Source: Cycas panzhihuaensis
Lineage: Eukaryota > Cycadophyta
Direction: 5' to 3'
Length of the DNA stretch: 64,000 bases
NCBI GenBank assembly: GCA_023213395.1
Contig: CM041465.1
Location: 206,467,741 to 206,531,740, forward strand
The notes beneath the pieces are model-generated. The model worked only from the letters and a program-made list of their open reading frames with translations. It searched no databases and was not told the origin of the DNA. Within the stretch, counting starts at the first letter, position 1. The number at the start of each line of letters is the position of its first letter. Shown here piece after piece: positions 53,558 to 64,000 of the stretch. Both the position numbers and the translations under genes were made by a program.

Positions 53558-53725
53558 CAGATCTGGAGCAAATATTACATAGATCTGAAGAAAATATTAT
53601 AGATCTAAAAAAAGATATTGCAGATCTAAAGAAAATACTATAGATCTAAAGTAAATATTACAGATCTAAAGAAAAATATTAAAGATATATAGCCAATATT
53701 ACAGATCTGAAGCAAATATTACATA
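53558..53725. repeat. AGATCT minisatellite, about 21-bp unit
   Basis: About eight degenerate units of the form CAGATCTAAAGAAAATATTA follow each other, with isolated further units to about 53850. The unit contains the palindrome AGATCT. Spacing is 20-22 bp without unique spacers, so it is not a CRISPR-like array. Confidence 0.85.
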
Positions 53726-54207
53726 TATAAATAAAATAAACTAGAAAATAGTCAAATATTTGATAAAATAAGTAGATCTGAAGAATATATAGTAGATTTG
53801 AAGAAAACTTGAATAAATATTACTTGCAGCTGTGCTCCTGCACAGATCTGAAAAAAGTATTGGATCAATAAATAAAATATGCATAAAAATAGTCAAATAT
53901 TTGACAGAAATATATATAACTTGTAAATAAAACCTCTGTAGAGTGGTAAAAATTGATATTTATTGTTTACAGCTATGCACTTGCATATATCTAAAAAACT
54001 ATCTAAAATATATTTATTATTTCACAAGTATAACTCAAGAATAATCAGATCTCTAATAAAAATATAAGAAACTGCTAATAAACTTTTCAAAAAATGAATA
54101 TAACCAATCTTTGTTTATTGTGAGTAGATCTGCCTCAAAAATGCTAATAGATCTTCTTACTCTTTAAAAAACTTCAACAGGCCAGCAAAATGCTAATAGA
54201 TCTTCTT

Positions 54208-54219
54208 GCTCTAATACCA
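54208..54219 (-). other. Second, imperfect primer-site copy of RLX-4
   Basis: The minus strand reads TGGTATTAGAGC about 30 bp inside the functional site. The flanking ATGCTAATAGATCTTCTT is also duplicated (about 54143 and 54190), so this is a local tandem duplication of the primer region. Confidence 0.6.
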
Positions 54220-54238
54220 AATGAATGAGTTAAACCAG

Positions 54239-54250
54239 GCTCTGATACCA
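54239..54250 (-). other. RLX-4 primer-binding site
   Basis: The minus strand reads TGGTATCAGAGC, an exact initiator-Met tRNA site, two bases inside the 5' LTR. Confidence 0.95.
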
Positions 54251-54252
54251 GA

Positions 54253-54643
54253 TGAAGGAAAATAATATGATGGAAAACAGGTCAGAACATAAACAAATAA
54301 TCATATATCAATACATTATTATTACATAAACACAAGAGCTTTTGTATTCAATCCATTTTTCAGAGAGAGCATTACAAATGTCTAAAAGTAAGCAGTGTCT
54401 AAAGACACCAGGGTTACACACCCCTCTAAATATATAATTTGGGGGAGGAGGGAAACTCCTCAATCCCTAAAATTTAAATAACAATAAAATATAACTTAAC
54501 TTAACTCAAATTAAATTAAATGAACTTAACCTTACCTTATACTTATCTTCACACGTGAGCACCCACATGTGTAAATTGGTGAGAGTGAGGTGTGCACTCT
54601 TGGTTGGAAGGTGGGAGTGGGGTGATAATTATTAACCCCAACA
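54253..54643 (-). repeat. RLX-4 5' LTR
   Basis: This 391-bp copy of 49168-49573 ends CCCCAACA and is followed by the GGTAT duplication. Confidence 0.93.
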
Positions 54644-54648
54644 GGTAT

Positions 54649-55929
54649 CAGAGCTAAATGGAGTACATAACTAAGGCAAGGTTAGGTGGACGTGATAAAA
54701 TTAAAGGCTTCTTAGTAACGATGGTAGAGCCCTATTTTTAAAATTCTAATCCTCTCCAATAACTAAAAGAGTGACATATTGGTGCAATGGTGATTAAGGA
54801 GGTGGATTTCACCTATCAATAAGATTTCCTTACTATTCGAAGTCTAAAATCAATATTAGACATATATTAGACCATGTTGGGTTTGTTTTAAATCCATCTA
54901 GAGGTTAGAAGGTGTGTTGGACACTTTATATGCCAGGTAGGCCTAATTTGAAGATGATCTAATAGTGTTGGTTTGTATTAGGCATGTTTTGAAAGCATTG
55001 GTCTCTATTTAAAGACTATCTGATGTTGTTGGATATCAAATCAAGCACCCAAACATCAAAATTTGATTAGACATCTTCTTAGGTATGATTGAATCTAGTT
55101 CAGGAAGTTTTCTACTCATTAGGATGTTGGGTAGTATTTGAAGACTTTGTAGAATCTAGTTTTATGAATGTAGAAGGTGTTGGCTCAAAAGGTATGGAAT
55201 GTACTTGGTTGAGCCACATGGGAGTCACATCCCTTCATAAGCCATCACAACACTTTGTGGAAATAGCCCGTGAGATATATATGCCGCCAACTTTATATTA
55301 AGGTTAGAAAACCTTAGTATAAACTTTGTTTTGTATCATTCGACTTTTAATATGTTTTAAAAAGCACATGGTGAAAAGAAAAAGTGTAAGGATTTATATG
55401 GTTAACTACTCCTTTTATAGTGAATATTTTGTTTAAAAGGTTTTCTAATGGTAGAATATACCATTGCATAATATATATTTGAGATTTGTTGGATCAATTT
55501 CATTATGTTTTAAGCGAAAATTTAATGGGTTTTATATGAGATTTTAAGATTTATCTTCTAGAGGCTGATATACATAGCCTATGTATATTCTTACCATAAA
55601 TACTATCTTTTAAGGGATTTTTACTATCTAGATATTGTTGGGTGTAGTACGAGTCTCCCTAAGCTAGGATTAGAATAGTATTGAAGTGTGTGGAGCACAC
55701 TAGTTTTTAAATCTAACTATTGAGGTAATAATATTTGGCAAGTGAAGGTTATATTAAATGTGGATTATGTCTCAGACATGTTAAATTTGGGTGCAAGTAT
55801 GTGAAAGAGGTCTTAGTCTACTTTCTTCTGCTATCTAGGAATTATTGATTACTATGGGCTCATTTTTATGCCATATATATGATGGAGAAATTGCCACAAA
55901 TAATTTTTAATAGTAATAACTTCAATAAA
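54649..55929 (+). other. Interior relic of an older element or intergenic DNA
   Basis: It starts with CAGAGC, the second half of the primer site interrupted by RLX-4, so at least its start should be the leader of an old plus-strand LTR element. I find no gag or pol words and no second LTR. The open frame 55089-55301 is unrecognised. Confidence 0.4.
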
Positions 55930-56265
55930 TGTGTTAAGGAACATGAATTCATGCATGCATATTCATATCCGTAAAATCTTTAACCATACACAAGAAAGAA
56001 ACAAAAATATGGATAAAATACAAATACATAATATACAAGATTTATGTGGAAAACCCTTTTAGAAAAAAACCCACCACAAAAGATCTTTAGATCACATTGA
56101 TTACACTTTCTTAAATTGAATTGAATATACAAGGGATCTAAGATATAAATATCCTTCCAAGAGGTCTCACTTGATACCCTCTGAATATCTCACACCATTT
56201 TATTAATCATGATTAGCTAAACTACATATGAATATTAATTAGTGGCTTAATAAACAACTACCACA
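55930..56265 (-). repeat. RLC-5 3' LTR
   Basis: The borders are inferred from TGTGTTAAGG at the left, CCACA at the right and the adjoining polypurine tract. The partner LTR is outside the window. A GGAAAACCC...AAAAACCCACC block near 56050 is common in copia LTRs. Confidence 0.6.
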
Positions 56266-56280
56266 TTAATATCCTCCCTT
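56266..56280 (-). other. RLC-5 polypurine tract
   Basis: The minus strand reads AAGGGAGGATATTAA before the LTR. Confidence 0.65.
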
Positions 56281-56289
56281 AATGTGAAT

Positions 56290-57814
56290 GTGGGGAACCT
56301 ACAATTTGTAATGTTATGTTATTGCGAAGGTTAGGACTATCAACCTGTAGCTTCTTTATCCTTGTCAATACATCCCTCCTCAAGGATAACATCTGTGAGT
56401 TCTAATCTAATACGCATCTTTGTGAATTGATCTTCAATAAACGCTTTGGTAAAGACGTCTGCAAGTTAATATTCACTCAAATAATAGTTGACTTGTAACT
56501 TCCCTAACTTGATTTGTTCACAGAGGTAGTGGTGTTGAATTTCGATGTTCTTTATATAAGCATGAAACTCTAGATTATTTGACAAGCGAATGGTACTCTG
56601 ATTATCAACAAAAATGATTGGATGTCTATTTGAAACTTTAAGAACTTCTAAGAGACCTTACAACCATACAACTTCCTTCACACCAATATTGAGTCCTTCA
56701 TATTCTGCTTGTATAGAAGATAGTACCACTATTTGTTACTTCTTCTACTGCCATGAAACAAATTCATTACCGACACCAAAGATGTATCTAGTAGTGGACT
56801 TTTGATCATCAGAGTCTCCTTCCTAATCAGTATCAATGTAGCCATGCAACCTTATCTCTTTATCTTAATAGTATTTTAACTAAGATTCAGTGTCCCCTTC
56901 AAGTATTTCAAAATCTACTTCGCATCAATCCAATGTGGTTCTTAAAAATTCTATATATATCAAGAAACCAATCTAATGGCATAAGTGATATCTAATCTAG
57001 TATGAGACAAGTAGATTAAACTCTCTACTAACTAGCAATACTTTGTTCCATCTACAAAGGGTTTAACCATATCCTTCTATAATCTTGTGCCTTTAACATA
57101 TGGTATTACAACCTATTTATAATTCTACATCCTAAACTTCTCCAATAGGTTCTTTACATACTGTCTCTACAACAATACAATCCAATCTTTCATCTGCCTC
57201 ATTTGAATACTTAAGAAGTAGTAAAGTCTATCGAGGTATGTCATATCAAAGGTAGCTCCCAAATTAGACTTGACTCCTATAATAGTCTTATTACAGTTGC
57301 TTTTGATGAGTAAATCATGCACGTACAACACAATAGCTATTATTAAGGTTTCTCTCTTTTTCACATAGAAATTTAGGTCAAGATCATAAACAACGAATCC
57401 TTTAGCTTTCAACTTAGCATCAATCTTCTCATACCAAGAATGGGATACTTATTCCAAGCCATAGAATGATTTCTTCAACCAGCATATAAGATACTCATCG
57501 CCTTCCTTAATGAATCTCAGAGGCTACAATATATAGATATCTTCATTTAGATCTCTATTAAGAAATGTAGACTTAATATCCATCCAGTATAACTCCCAAC
57601 CATAAACAACTATTAAGGAAATGACCAAATAGATTGTTCTTATTATTTATACTGGTACAAATATCTCCTTCTTTTTGTTTGAACCCTTGAGTGATAAGCT
57701 TGGCCTTATACTTGTCCACCTCTCCATTAGAGTAGAACTTAGTCTTGTAGACCCACTTACATCCAACAAGGTTCTTCGTAGGAGGGAGCAAAACCAAATC
57801 CCATGTGTCATGAG
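56290..57814 (-). pseudogene. RLC-5 RNase H and RT (C-terminal part of pol)
   Basis: RNase H words on the minus strand: RYIFGVGNEFVSW, VVLSSIQAEYE, FVDNQSTIRLSNNLEFHA, KNIEIQHHYLCEQI and DVFTKAFIEDQFTK, ending near 56330. RT: CKWVYKTKFYSNGEVDKYKAKL (57573-57797), a gap with stops, then FYVKKRETLIIAIVLYVHDLLI (57167-57412), where the catalytic YVDD is now YVHD. It is cut at 57814 by RLC-6 and resumes at 62937 with the residues just before. Confidence 0.82.
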
Positions 57815-57819
57815 TGAAC

Positions 57820-58001
57820 TGTTAATCTTAGACTGGGAGACAAACAAGTTGAGAGAATAAACTCAATGTGTATTATTGAGAGTGTTTCATATAAATATAA
57901 GAGGAGGTTGGTAATAGTTAATTCTAGGAGAATAACCAACCTCTGATATTATGACATGTGTCAGATATACTAATTACCTGATAAAACATTACCTCCTAAC
58001 A
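57820..58001 (-). repeat. RLC-6 3' LTR
   Basis: This 182-bp LTR runs from TGTTAATC to CCTAACA and is repeated at 62754-62936. Confidence 0.95.
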
Positions 58002-58013
58002 CCCTCTCTTAAT
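58002..58013 (-). other. RLC-6 polypurine tract
   Basis: The minus strand reads ATTAAGAGAGGG immediately before the 3' LTR. Confidence 0.88.
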
Positions 58014-61000
58014 GTTTTATCTCTTTTAAGCCTATCTTGTCTCTCAAATATTGGAACTTTTCTTTTCTCAACGACTTAGTTAATAAATCTGTAATTTGTT
58101 CAGTAGTGGAACAATATTCTAGTTCAACTTCATTACTTTCTACTTTTTCTCTAATGAAATGATGGTGAACTTCAATATGTTTAGTTCTTGCATAAAACAC
58201 TGGATTTTTTGTCAACTTGATAGTGCTTTGATTGTCACAGTATATTATTGTTGCACTGGTTTGAGAATGATTCAAATCGACCAACAGTTGTCTAAGCCAA
58301 ATTGCTTCATAGGTTGTTGTTACTGCAACTTTATATTCTTATTCCGTTGATGAGAGTGTGACTGTCCACTGTTTTTTGCTGCACCATGATATTACTACTA
58401 ATCCTTGAAAGAAACAATAGCCGCTAGTTGATTTTCTTTGGCTTTTGTCTCCTACCTAGTTTGAATCACAGTATCCAATAAGTTCTGCTGATTCTCCTCG
58501 GGGATACACCAATTGCAATTCAATTATTCCACGTAGATATCTTAATATTCTCCAAGCTGCCTTCCAATGTCTTATTCTTGGTTCCTGCATATATCTTGAA
58601 AGTATTCCTACGGAGTATAATATGTTAGGTCTGGTGGCTATAAGGTAGATTAGACTTCCAATTAATTGTCTATATAGAGTCACATTGACAGTCTGTTCAT
58701 TTTCATCAGCCACCAAATTATAATTAATTTCCATGGAGGTGGCACATGGATTGCATTTTTCCATTCCCAACTTATTCAGTAAATCCCGTATATATTTTCT
58801 TTATGAGGTAGAAATATATTCTTTTGCCGATTCACTTCTATACCTAAATAATAATTAAGGGGACCAAGATCCGTTATTTCAAATTTCTTCTACAACTGCT
58901 CTTTTATTTCTATGATTGATGCATTATGGTTACCAGTCAATATCATGTCATCTACATAGACAGCAATCATTGTAATTTGATTACCTATTTTCTTGGTGTA
59001 CAAACTGGAATCTGAACCACATCGTTGAAAACCGTTGGCACATAAGTATTGATCTAGCTTGGCATACCATGCTCTGGGGGCTTGCTTTAGACCATATAAA
59101 GCCTTTTTTAACTTGTATACCAAATGTTTTTGGCCTTGTTTTATATATCCTTCTGGCTATGTCATATATACATCTTCTTCAAGGTCTTCGTTTAAGAATG
59201 CACTTTTTATATTAAGTTGAAAGATTTTCCAGTTAAGCAAGGTTGCGAGAGCTATTATTGCACTGATTGTATTTAGCTTGGCTACTGGTGAGAAGGTTTC
59301 TTCAAAATCAATTCCCATTGTTTGAGTGTATCCCTTAGCTACAAGCCGAGCTTTATATTTCTTAATTTTTCCAATTGCTTCCTTTTTTATTTTATAAACC
59401 CATCTGCAATTGAATACGGGTTTACCTAACGGAAGTTCCACTAGATTCCAAGTCTGATTTTTGTTGATCGAGTTCATTTCATCATCCATTATTGTTCTCC
59501 ATTGTGGCTAATCCTAGGCTTCTTGAAAAGATTGTGGCTCATGTTCAGTACTATTAAGTAGAGCTCTTGGTCTTTGCCCTCTGGTTTTGTAATTCAGAAT
59601 GTTTTCTCCTTCTTCAATGGTCTTGAGGAACCATTTGGGCAATTTCTTTCCATTTTTTGAGTTGTCTCTTTCTTCTAGGTAGGATTCAACTTCTTACATT
59701 ATATCACTTTCTTCACTGAAATTATTATCAAATGAGATGGGCAGATTTTCTTCTGTGGTGACATCTGAGTGTTTTTCCACGATTTATCCTTCACTAAAGT
59801 TCTTTGTTCCTTCTTCAAGAATTCTGATTTGTGATTGTCCATCTAAAAATTTTTTATCAAACACTACATCCCTGCTAGCATATATTCTGTTTGTTTTGGG
59901 ATTAATGCATTTATAAGCATTTGAGTTCTTATTGTATCCTATCATGATACATTCTATGTTTTTTGCATCAACTTTTGTCCTCCTTTTATCTGGTATATGT
60001 ACATAAGCACGACTACCAAAGACCTTGAGAGAGCTGACTTTAGGTTTCTTACCTGTCTAAGATTCTTCTGGAGTGACATTGTCTAGCACTTTGGTGGGGG
60101 TCTTGTTTATAAAATAACATGCTGTATTTACTGCTTATGCCCAATAGGTTTTTGGAGTCTGTTTTTCATGAACCATACTATAAGCCATTTCCATCAATGT
60201 TCTATTTTTTCTTTCGGCAACTCCATTTGATTGCGGAGTATAAGGTGTAGTAATTTGTCTCTGAATTTCATTCTTTTTGTAGTATGACAGGAATTCATTG
60301 GAGATATATTCTCCTCCTCTATATGACCTTATACATTTTATTTTAGACTCTTATTCAAGTTCCATTTTAGCTTTGAACTCCTTAAAATTTTCAAAAACTT
60401 TTATTTTATTATGAAGAAAATACACCCAAACTTTTGGTATGAGATCATCAATAAAAGTTATAAAATATCTACAACCATTTATTGAAAGTGGTGTAAGAGG
60501 TCCACATAAATCTATGTGAATTAACTCTAATTTATTTGATGATCTCCATTTACTTTCTTTGAAGGGAAATCTATGAATTTTTCCAAACTGACATCCTTTG
60601 CACACAAAGTTTTCTGAGGAAATATTAGGCAATCCACACACCATTTCAAATTTTTTTTTTTTTTTTATGTTTCTACTAGAAGATGCCCATACTTCAAATG
60701 CCACATTTTATTATCAGAGTTTGCAGTAGTACAACCTTTTAGATTCAGATCAAGTATTACTGGATCTGAGATTAACGTGTACAAGTCGTCACTTCTTATA
60801 TCTTTGGTAATTATTTCTCGGTTGTTTTTCATGTTCAGTATCAGACATATACCATCTTCATCAAATATCATTCTCAACCCCTTTTTACTAAGCTGTACAA
60901 CAGACAAGAGATTTATTTTTAGGACTAGAACTAACAAAACATTACCAATCTTACTTATGTTACCTTATACATGAATTGAAATAGAACCTACTCCTTTGAC

Positions 61001-61200
61001 TTTTGAACGGTACTTATCACCAAATTCTAGTGACTTATTAACATTACAAGGTTTCAAGGATTCAAACCAGTCTTCATGATTTGTCATGTGGTGTGAATCT
61101 CTAGAATCAACAAACTAGGTGTCAGTTTCTTTAGTACCTGCTGATAAGATAGCTACGAATGTTGTTTCTTCTTCATCCTCTTCAATTTGTTCCTTGCTGT
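58009..61200 (-). pseudogene. RLC-6 pol: protease, integrase, RT, RNase H
   Basis: Protease: TWFVDSRDSHHMTNH near 61115 (DSGAS-type site altered). Zinc region near 60690: MWHLKYGHL and CKGCQFGKIHR. Integrase (60180-60560): HIDLCGPLTP, YFITFIDD, SYRGGEYISNEF where the second Asp is lost, PYTPQSNGVAERKNR with Glu kept. RT: CRWVYKIKKEAIGKIKKYKA, LNIKSAFLNEDLEEDVYM, LYGLKQAPRAWYAKLDQYL, VYVDDMILTG (near 58960). One frameshift lies at about 58790. RNase [43 protein letters not shown], ending KEIKH at 58009. A poly-A tract on the coding strand at about 60654-60667 blurs the frame. Few stops otherwise. Confidence 0.93.
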
Positions 61201-62099
61201 AGTTGCCTATTGGTCTTTTCCCTCTCTAAATATCAACATTTTTCTGAGAGCACTGATATGAATAGTGTCCAGTTTGCCCATAATGATAACATACATCAAA
61301 TACTCTGCAGGTACTGGTAAGGTATCTAAATTTTCCACAGTTAAAACACATCTTAGAGTCACGACCTCGTCCTCATCCTCTATTGTCCAAGTGTCGACCA
61401 CAAGTGTTGTTTCTAAAGTCTGGAGTTCTTCCTCTTCCACGTATCTAACTTCATCCTCGCGGTTCCAAGTTTAATTTGGATGCAAATACATCTTCAAGCT
61501 CAACTGAATCTTCATACCATTGATTCCTTTGTTCCTGTCTAAGCAAAATTCCAGTCAATTTGTCAAGGGTCATAGCATCAATTTGATTATTATTTGTGAT
61601 GGTGTTGATGGTGACATCAAATGCCCTGGACACTTTACTTGCAACCATCTGAATAAGTTTAGATTCAAGTAAGATTTCTTCTGCTCTTAGAAGACCATTC
61701 CTGATTGATGTGATCTTATATATAAATTCAGTAACTCTCTCATGTTCTTTCATACTCAACTTATACAGATCCTCTTTTAATGCAAATATTCTAACTTTAT
61801 TTTTTTTGGCCAAACAAATTTTCAAAGCATCTCCATATGCTTAATGTTGATGTTAATTTTTTAACATAGATCAATAATGAATCTGATACTGACAATTTAA
61901 GGATTATGACACCAACATTGTCTCTTTCTAGCCATCCAAGAAGAGCATCATTAGCTTCGTCAGGTTTGGCTTCAACGCCAAGGGCAATGTTCCAGGCATT
62001 TCGGGTCCTAAGTAATGTCTCAACCTTTATTTTCCAAATATGATAATTAGTTTCAGTGAGTTTGTCTTATTCAGGGAGACCAAACAATGGAGCAGCCAT
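61201..62099 (-). pseudogene. RLC-6 gag
   Basis: The ATG at 62099 opens MAAPLFGLPE, a stop, then DKLTETNYHIWKIKVETLL, RTRNAWNIALG and later FGQKNKVRIFALKEDLYKLS, HERVTEFIYKITSIRNGLL and DKLTGILLRQEQRN. This is a complete copia gag. An Arg/Gly-rich linker is followed by CFNCGKFRYLTSTC and CYHYGQTGHYSYQC, two zinc knuckles of which the second has lost a Cys. The shifted frame at 61207-61440 is only a shadow. Two or three stops are present. Double knuckles are less common than single ones in copia gag. Confidence 0.87.
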
Positions 62100-62741
62100 T
62101 TTCTTGAGAAAAATCTTGAAATAGGCTTGGCCAAATGCGGTACATGATTTACATACAAAACCCTAGGTGTACTGATGGAGACAAAGTGTACCTCAAAATA
62201 TAGATTTTTTTATTACCTACCCAGATCTGAAGATGGAATTTTGAAAAAAAAAAAAAATCCAAAAAAGAGAAACAGGCTTCGAAAGAAAAACGAGCAGCTA
62301 GGGCAGAGATTTGATTTTTGAAAATTCTAATAAAAATACTCAAAAATAATACATGAAATCAGTTCAGAATCCTTAGAATTGATCGTACGGAGGATTTAGG
62401 ACCGAAAATACCCAAGTATTTTTGCAAATCAAACAAATTTTTCTGCTTAAACTTTCAAATCTGCGTGAACTGGTTTGAGCTTTGTTTGGCCTAGAAAACA
62501 GCTTCAAATGACTTTACTGTAGAAGGGAAAATTGCTTAGTGTACTCTGATCTACCTTCCCACCAAATTTCACTTCAATCTGAGTACTTTAAAAAATTAAC
62601 GTCCATACAGTTCCGTACACTAAAGAATTAATGGCCTTTGACAGTGCTGGAACACTTTCCTGCTTGTCCCCTTCTTAGACCCTTAACTAGATTATTTTTG
62701 GGAAAATATTTCTCCTTCAAAAGAGCAATTGAGATTAACCT

Positions 62742-62753
62742 CCTATGATACCA
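62742..62753 (-). other. RLC-6 primer-binding site
   Basis: The minus strand reads TGGTATCATAGG just inside the 5' LTR. The first eight bases match the initiator-Met site TGGTATCAGAGC exactly; the rest are partly changed. Confidence 0.8.
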
Positions 62754-62936
62754 TTTTATCTTAGACTGGAAGACAAACAAGTTGAGAGAATAAACTCAAT
62801 GTATATTATTGAGAGAGTGTTTCATATAAATACAAGAGGAGGTTAGTAACGGTTAATTTGAGGAGAATAACCAACCTCTAAGATTATGATATGTGTCAGA
62901 TATACTAATTACTTGATAAAACATTACCTCCTAACA
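62754..62936 (-). repeat. RLC-6 5' LTR
   Basis: It aligns with 57820-58001. The inner end reads TTTTATC instead of TGTTAATC; the outer end CCTAACA is unchanged. Confidence 0.93.
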
Positions 62937-62941
62937 TGAAC

Positions 62942-64000
62942 CATACTCCTCTTCCATTACAACTCTCCATCATGGATCATCTTTCATTTCATCATACAAA
63001 TAAGGATCACTAGAGTTATTGGTGTCTACCAGTAGAGTTTGATTGGCATGTTGACTTCTTGTTTTTCTCTCATCAACAAGGGTATGCATCGCCACTCCAT
63101 AATCTTTAATTATCTTCCTTGCTTATAGCAGTATAGAAAGACCCAATGATGGAGGTGCTTCTTCATGTGGCGGCTCCTCACTATTACTCACTTGTCTCGA
63201 CCTTACTTCCTCATGACAACTAGCTCATCATCCTTTTCATTTGACGAATACAGGAATAGAAGTAGTAAGGGGTAAAAATTCTCTTCTGATGATTTTTTAG
63301 CATGATGTATTGATAACTCATTGAATTTTATATCCTAACTAATCATAATTTTTCTCCCCTGCGGATCCCATAGTTTGTAAGCTTTGTTTTGATCACAATA
63401 CCCCATAAAAAGACACTTCAGACTCTTTCGATTCAACTTTTTGCAAGTGCCATTTGGGATGTGTGCATATGCAATGTACCTAATTTTTTTCAAATGGCTA
63501 ATGATAGGTTTATGACTGGTCCATTTTTCTTCAGTAGTCATGCTATGAACTACTTAAGTAGGTACCTAGTTTAGAATATAAACAACAGTTACCATAGCTT
63601 CTACCCAAAACATCAGTGGCAAGCTTCTGGAATGTACTATACACATTTCCATCTCCATCATGGTATGATTCTTTCTTTCTACAATACCATTTTATTGTGG
63701 GGTATATAGGATCGTAAACTCCTATTTTATGCCATGATCCTAACAGAACTAATTAAATGCATGATTGTTATACTACTTGCCATTATCACTCCATAATATC
63801 TTAATCATCTTCTCACTTTCATTATCAACCATTGCTTCCCAGTCAAAAAAGTGATCTAATGCATCTAACTTATTTTTTAGGAAGTATACCCAAACCTTCC
63901 TAGTGTAATCATCCACAAATACTAAGATGTACTAAGCTCCTCATATTGAGGGGTTTGGAAGTGGACCAATTACATTCATATGCACAAGCTCCAATTTCTC
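62942..64000 (-). pseudogene. RLC-5 integrase and start of RT, partial
   Basis: Read from the right edge: KLELVHMNVIGPL, where the first catalytic Asp (HMDVIGP) is now Asn; FVDDYTRKVWVYFLKNK; ILWSDNGK (second Asp kept); YTPQ-stop-NGIVERKN (Glu kept). The integrase C-terminal part at 63335-63541 reads LKKIRYIAYAHIPN, LNRKSLKCLFMGYCDQNKAYKL. After a variable linker, MEEEYGS at about 62950 leads into the RT cut at 57814. Several TAA/TAG stops. The gene continues beyond the window. Confidence 0.83.

Larger units (their letters stand above)
50286..54238 (-). other. RLX-4 long non-coding leader
   Basis: About 4 kb lie between the primer site and gag. It holds an AT microsatellite (53272-53307) and an AGATCT-based minisatellite (53558-53725). 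The 115-codon minus frame at 52443-52790 and other short frames match nothing I recognise. The GC content rises locally near 51240-51330, without an identifiable gene. An older insertion may be hidden here. Confidence 0.5.
49168..54643 (-). mobile_element. RLX-4: LTR element with gag but no pol
   Basis: This 5476-bp minus-strand element has LTRs at 49168-49573 and 54253-54643 and the duplication GGTAT at 49163-49167 and 54644-54648. It has an exact initiator-Met primer site and a clear polypurine tract. The only coding part is a gag of about 210 codons next to the 3' LTR; the 4 kb before it are AT-rich and non-coding. This fits the gag-only non-autonomous class (TR-GAG). A heavily rearranged copia is the alternative. 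Confidence 0.9.
57820..62936 (-). mobile_element. RLC-6: compact Ty1/copia nested in RLC-5
   Basis: This 5117-bp minus-strand element has LTRs of about 182 bp (57820-58001, 62754-62936) and the duplication TGAAC at 57815-57819 and 62937-62941. Gag and pol form almost one continuous frame, the best preserved coding region of the window. The two LTRs differ at roughly a dozen positions by eye. Confidence 0.95.
55930..64000 (-). mobile_element. RLC-5: Ty1/copia, runs off the window
   Basis: This minus-strand copia has its 3' LTR at about 55930-56265, followed rightwards by a polypurine tract, RNase H, RT and, beyond the nested RLC-6 (57820-62936), the start of RT and the integrase. The protease, gag and 5' LTR would lie beyond 64000, so the target duplication cannot be tested. 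Confidence 0.85.

Noticed and set aside
53558-53850. CRISPR-like array
   Set aside because: Units are directly abutting and degenerate, without unique spacers; the surroundings are a plant retroelement.
54239-54250. tRNA-like sequences at primer sites
   Set aside because: TGGTATCAGAGC and variants are 12-base primer sites next to LTRs; no cloverleaf surrounds them.
61207-61440. 77-codon minus-strand acidic protein
   Set aside because: Off-frame reading of the RLC-6 gag zinc-knuckle region.

Overview
This window looks like plant nuclear DNA from a large, repeat-rich genome. It is a pile of nested LTR retrotransposons and I found no intact host gene in it. The plant assignment rests on Ty1/copia and Ty3/gypsy polyproteins of plant type, initiator-Met tRNA primer sites, a hAT transposase of plant type and an antisense plant-mobile-domain-like gene. 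The species cannot be read from the sequence; a large-genome seed plant, perhaps a gymnosperm, is only a guess.

Layout, oldest to youngest. A hAT DNA transposase relic (minus strand) is split into two parts, 1910-3275 and 48420-48640. The split is caused by a Ty3/gypsy chromovirus (RLG-1, minus strand, 3276-48419, duplication ATCCC). RLG-1 was then hit three times. RLC-1 (Ty1/copia, plus, 7593-22387, duplication CTTAC) landed in its protease and carries a second copia, RLC-2 (plus, 13870-21373, duplication ATATC). RLG-2, a GC-rich Tat-like gypsy (plus, 22580-38858, duplication AGCTC), landed 187 bp away in the same protease region. RLC-3 (plus, 41225-48365, duplication TTATA, same family as RLC-1) landed in its 5' LTR. 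With these removed, RLG-1 is about 6.9 kb, a normal chromovirus size.

The right third has a second stack. A minus-strand element with gag but no pol (RLX-4, 49168-54643, duplication GGTAT) sits inside the primer-binding site of an older plus-strand element. A minus-strand copia (RLC-5, from about 55930 past the window end) is split in its reverse transcriptase by another copia (RLC-6, minus, 57820-62936, duplication TGAAC).

The most unusual element is RLG-2. It has 2.57-kb LTRs, gag, a retropepsin with a DNGSS motif, RT, RNase H and integrase. After integrase come an 89-bp TA repeat and an antisense gene with candidate introns (plant-mobile-domain-like N-terminus, acidic middle, charged helical C-terminus). 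Last, just before the 3' LTR, is a second RNase H of the archaeal-like (aRNH) kind. The copias and the chromovirus have decayed mainly by C-to-T and G-to-A changes, whereas RLG-2 has decayed mainly by small frameshifts.

Coordinates of LTRs, primer sites and target duplications were read base by base. Domain borders inside the decayed genes are approximate.
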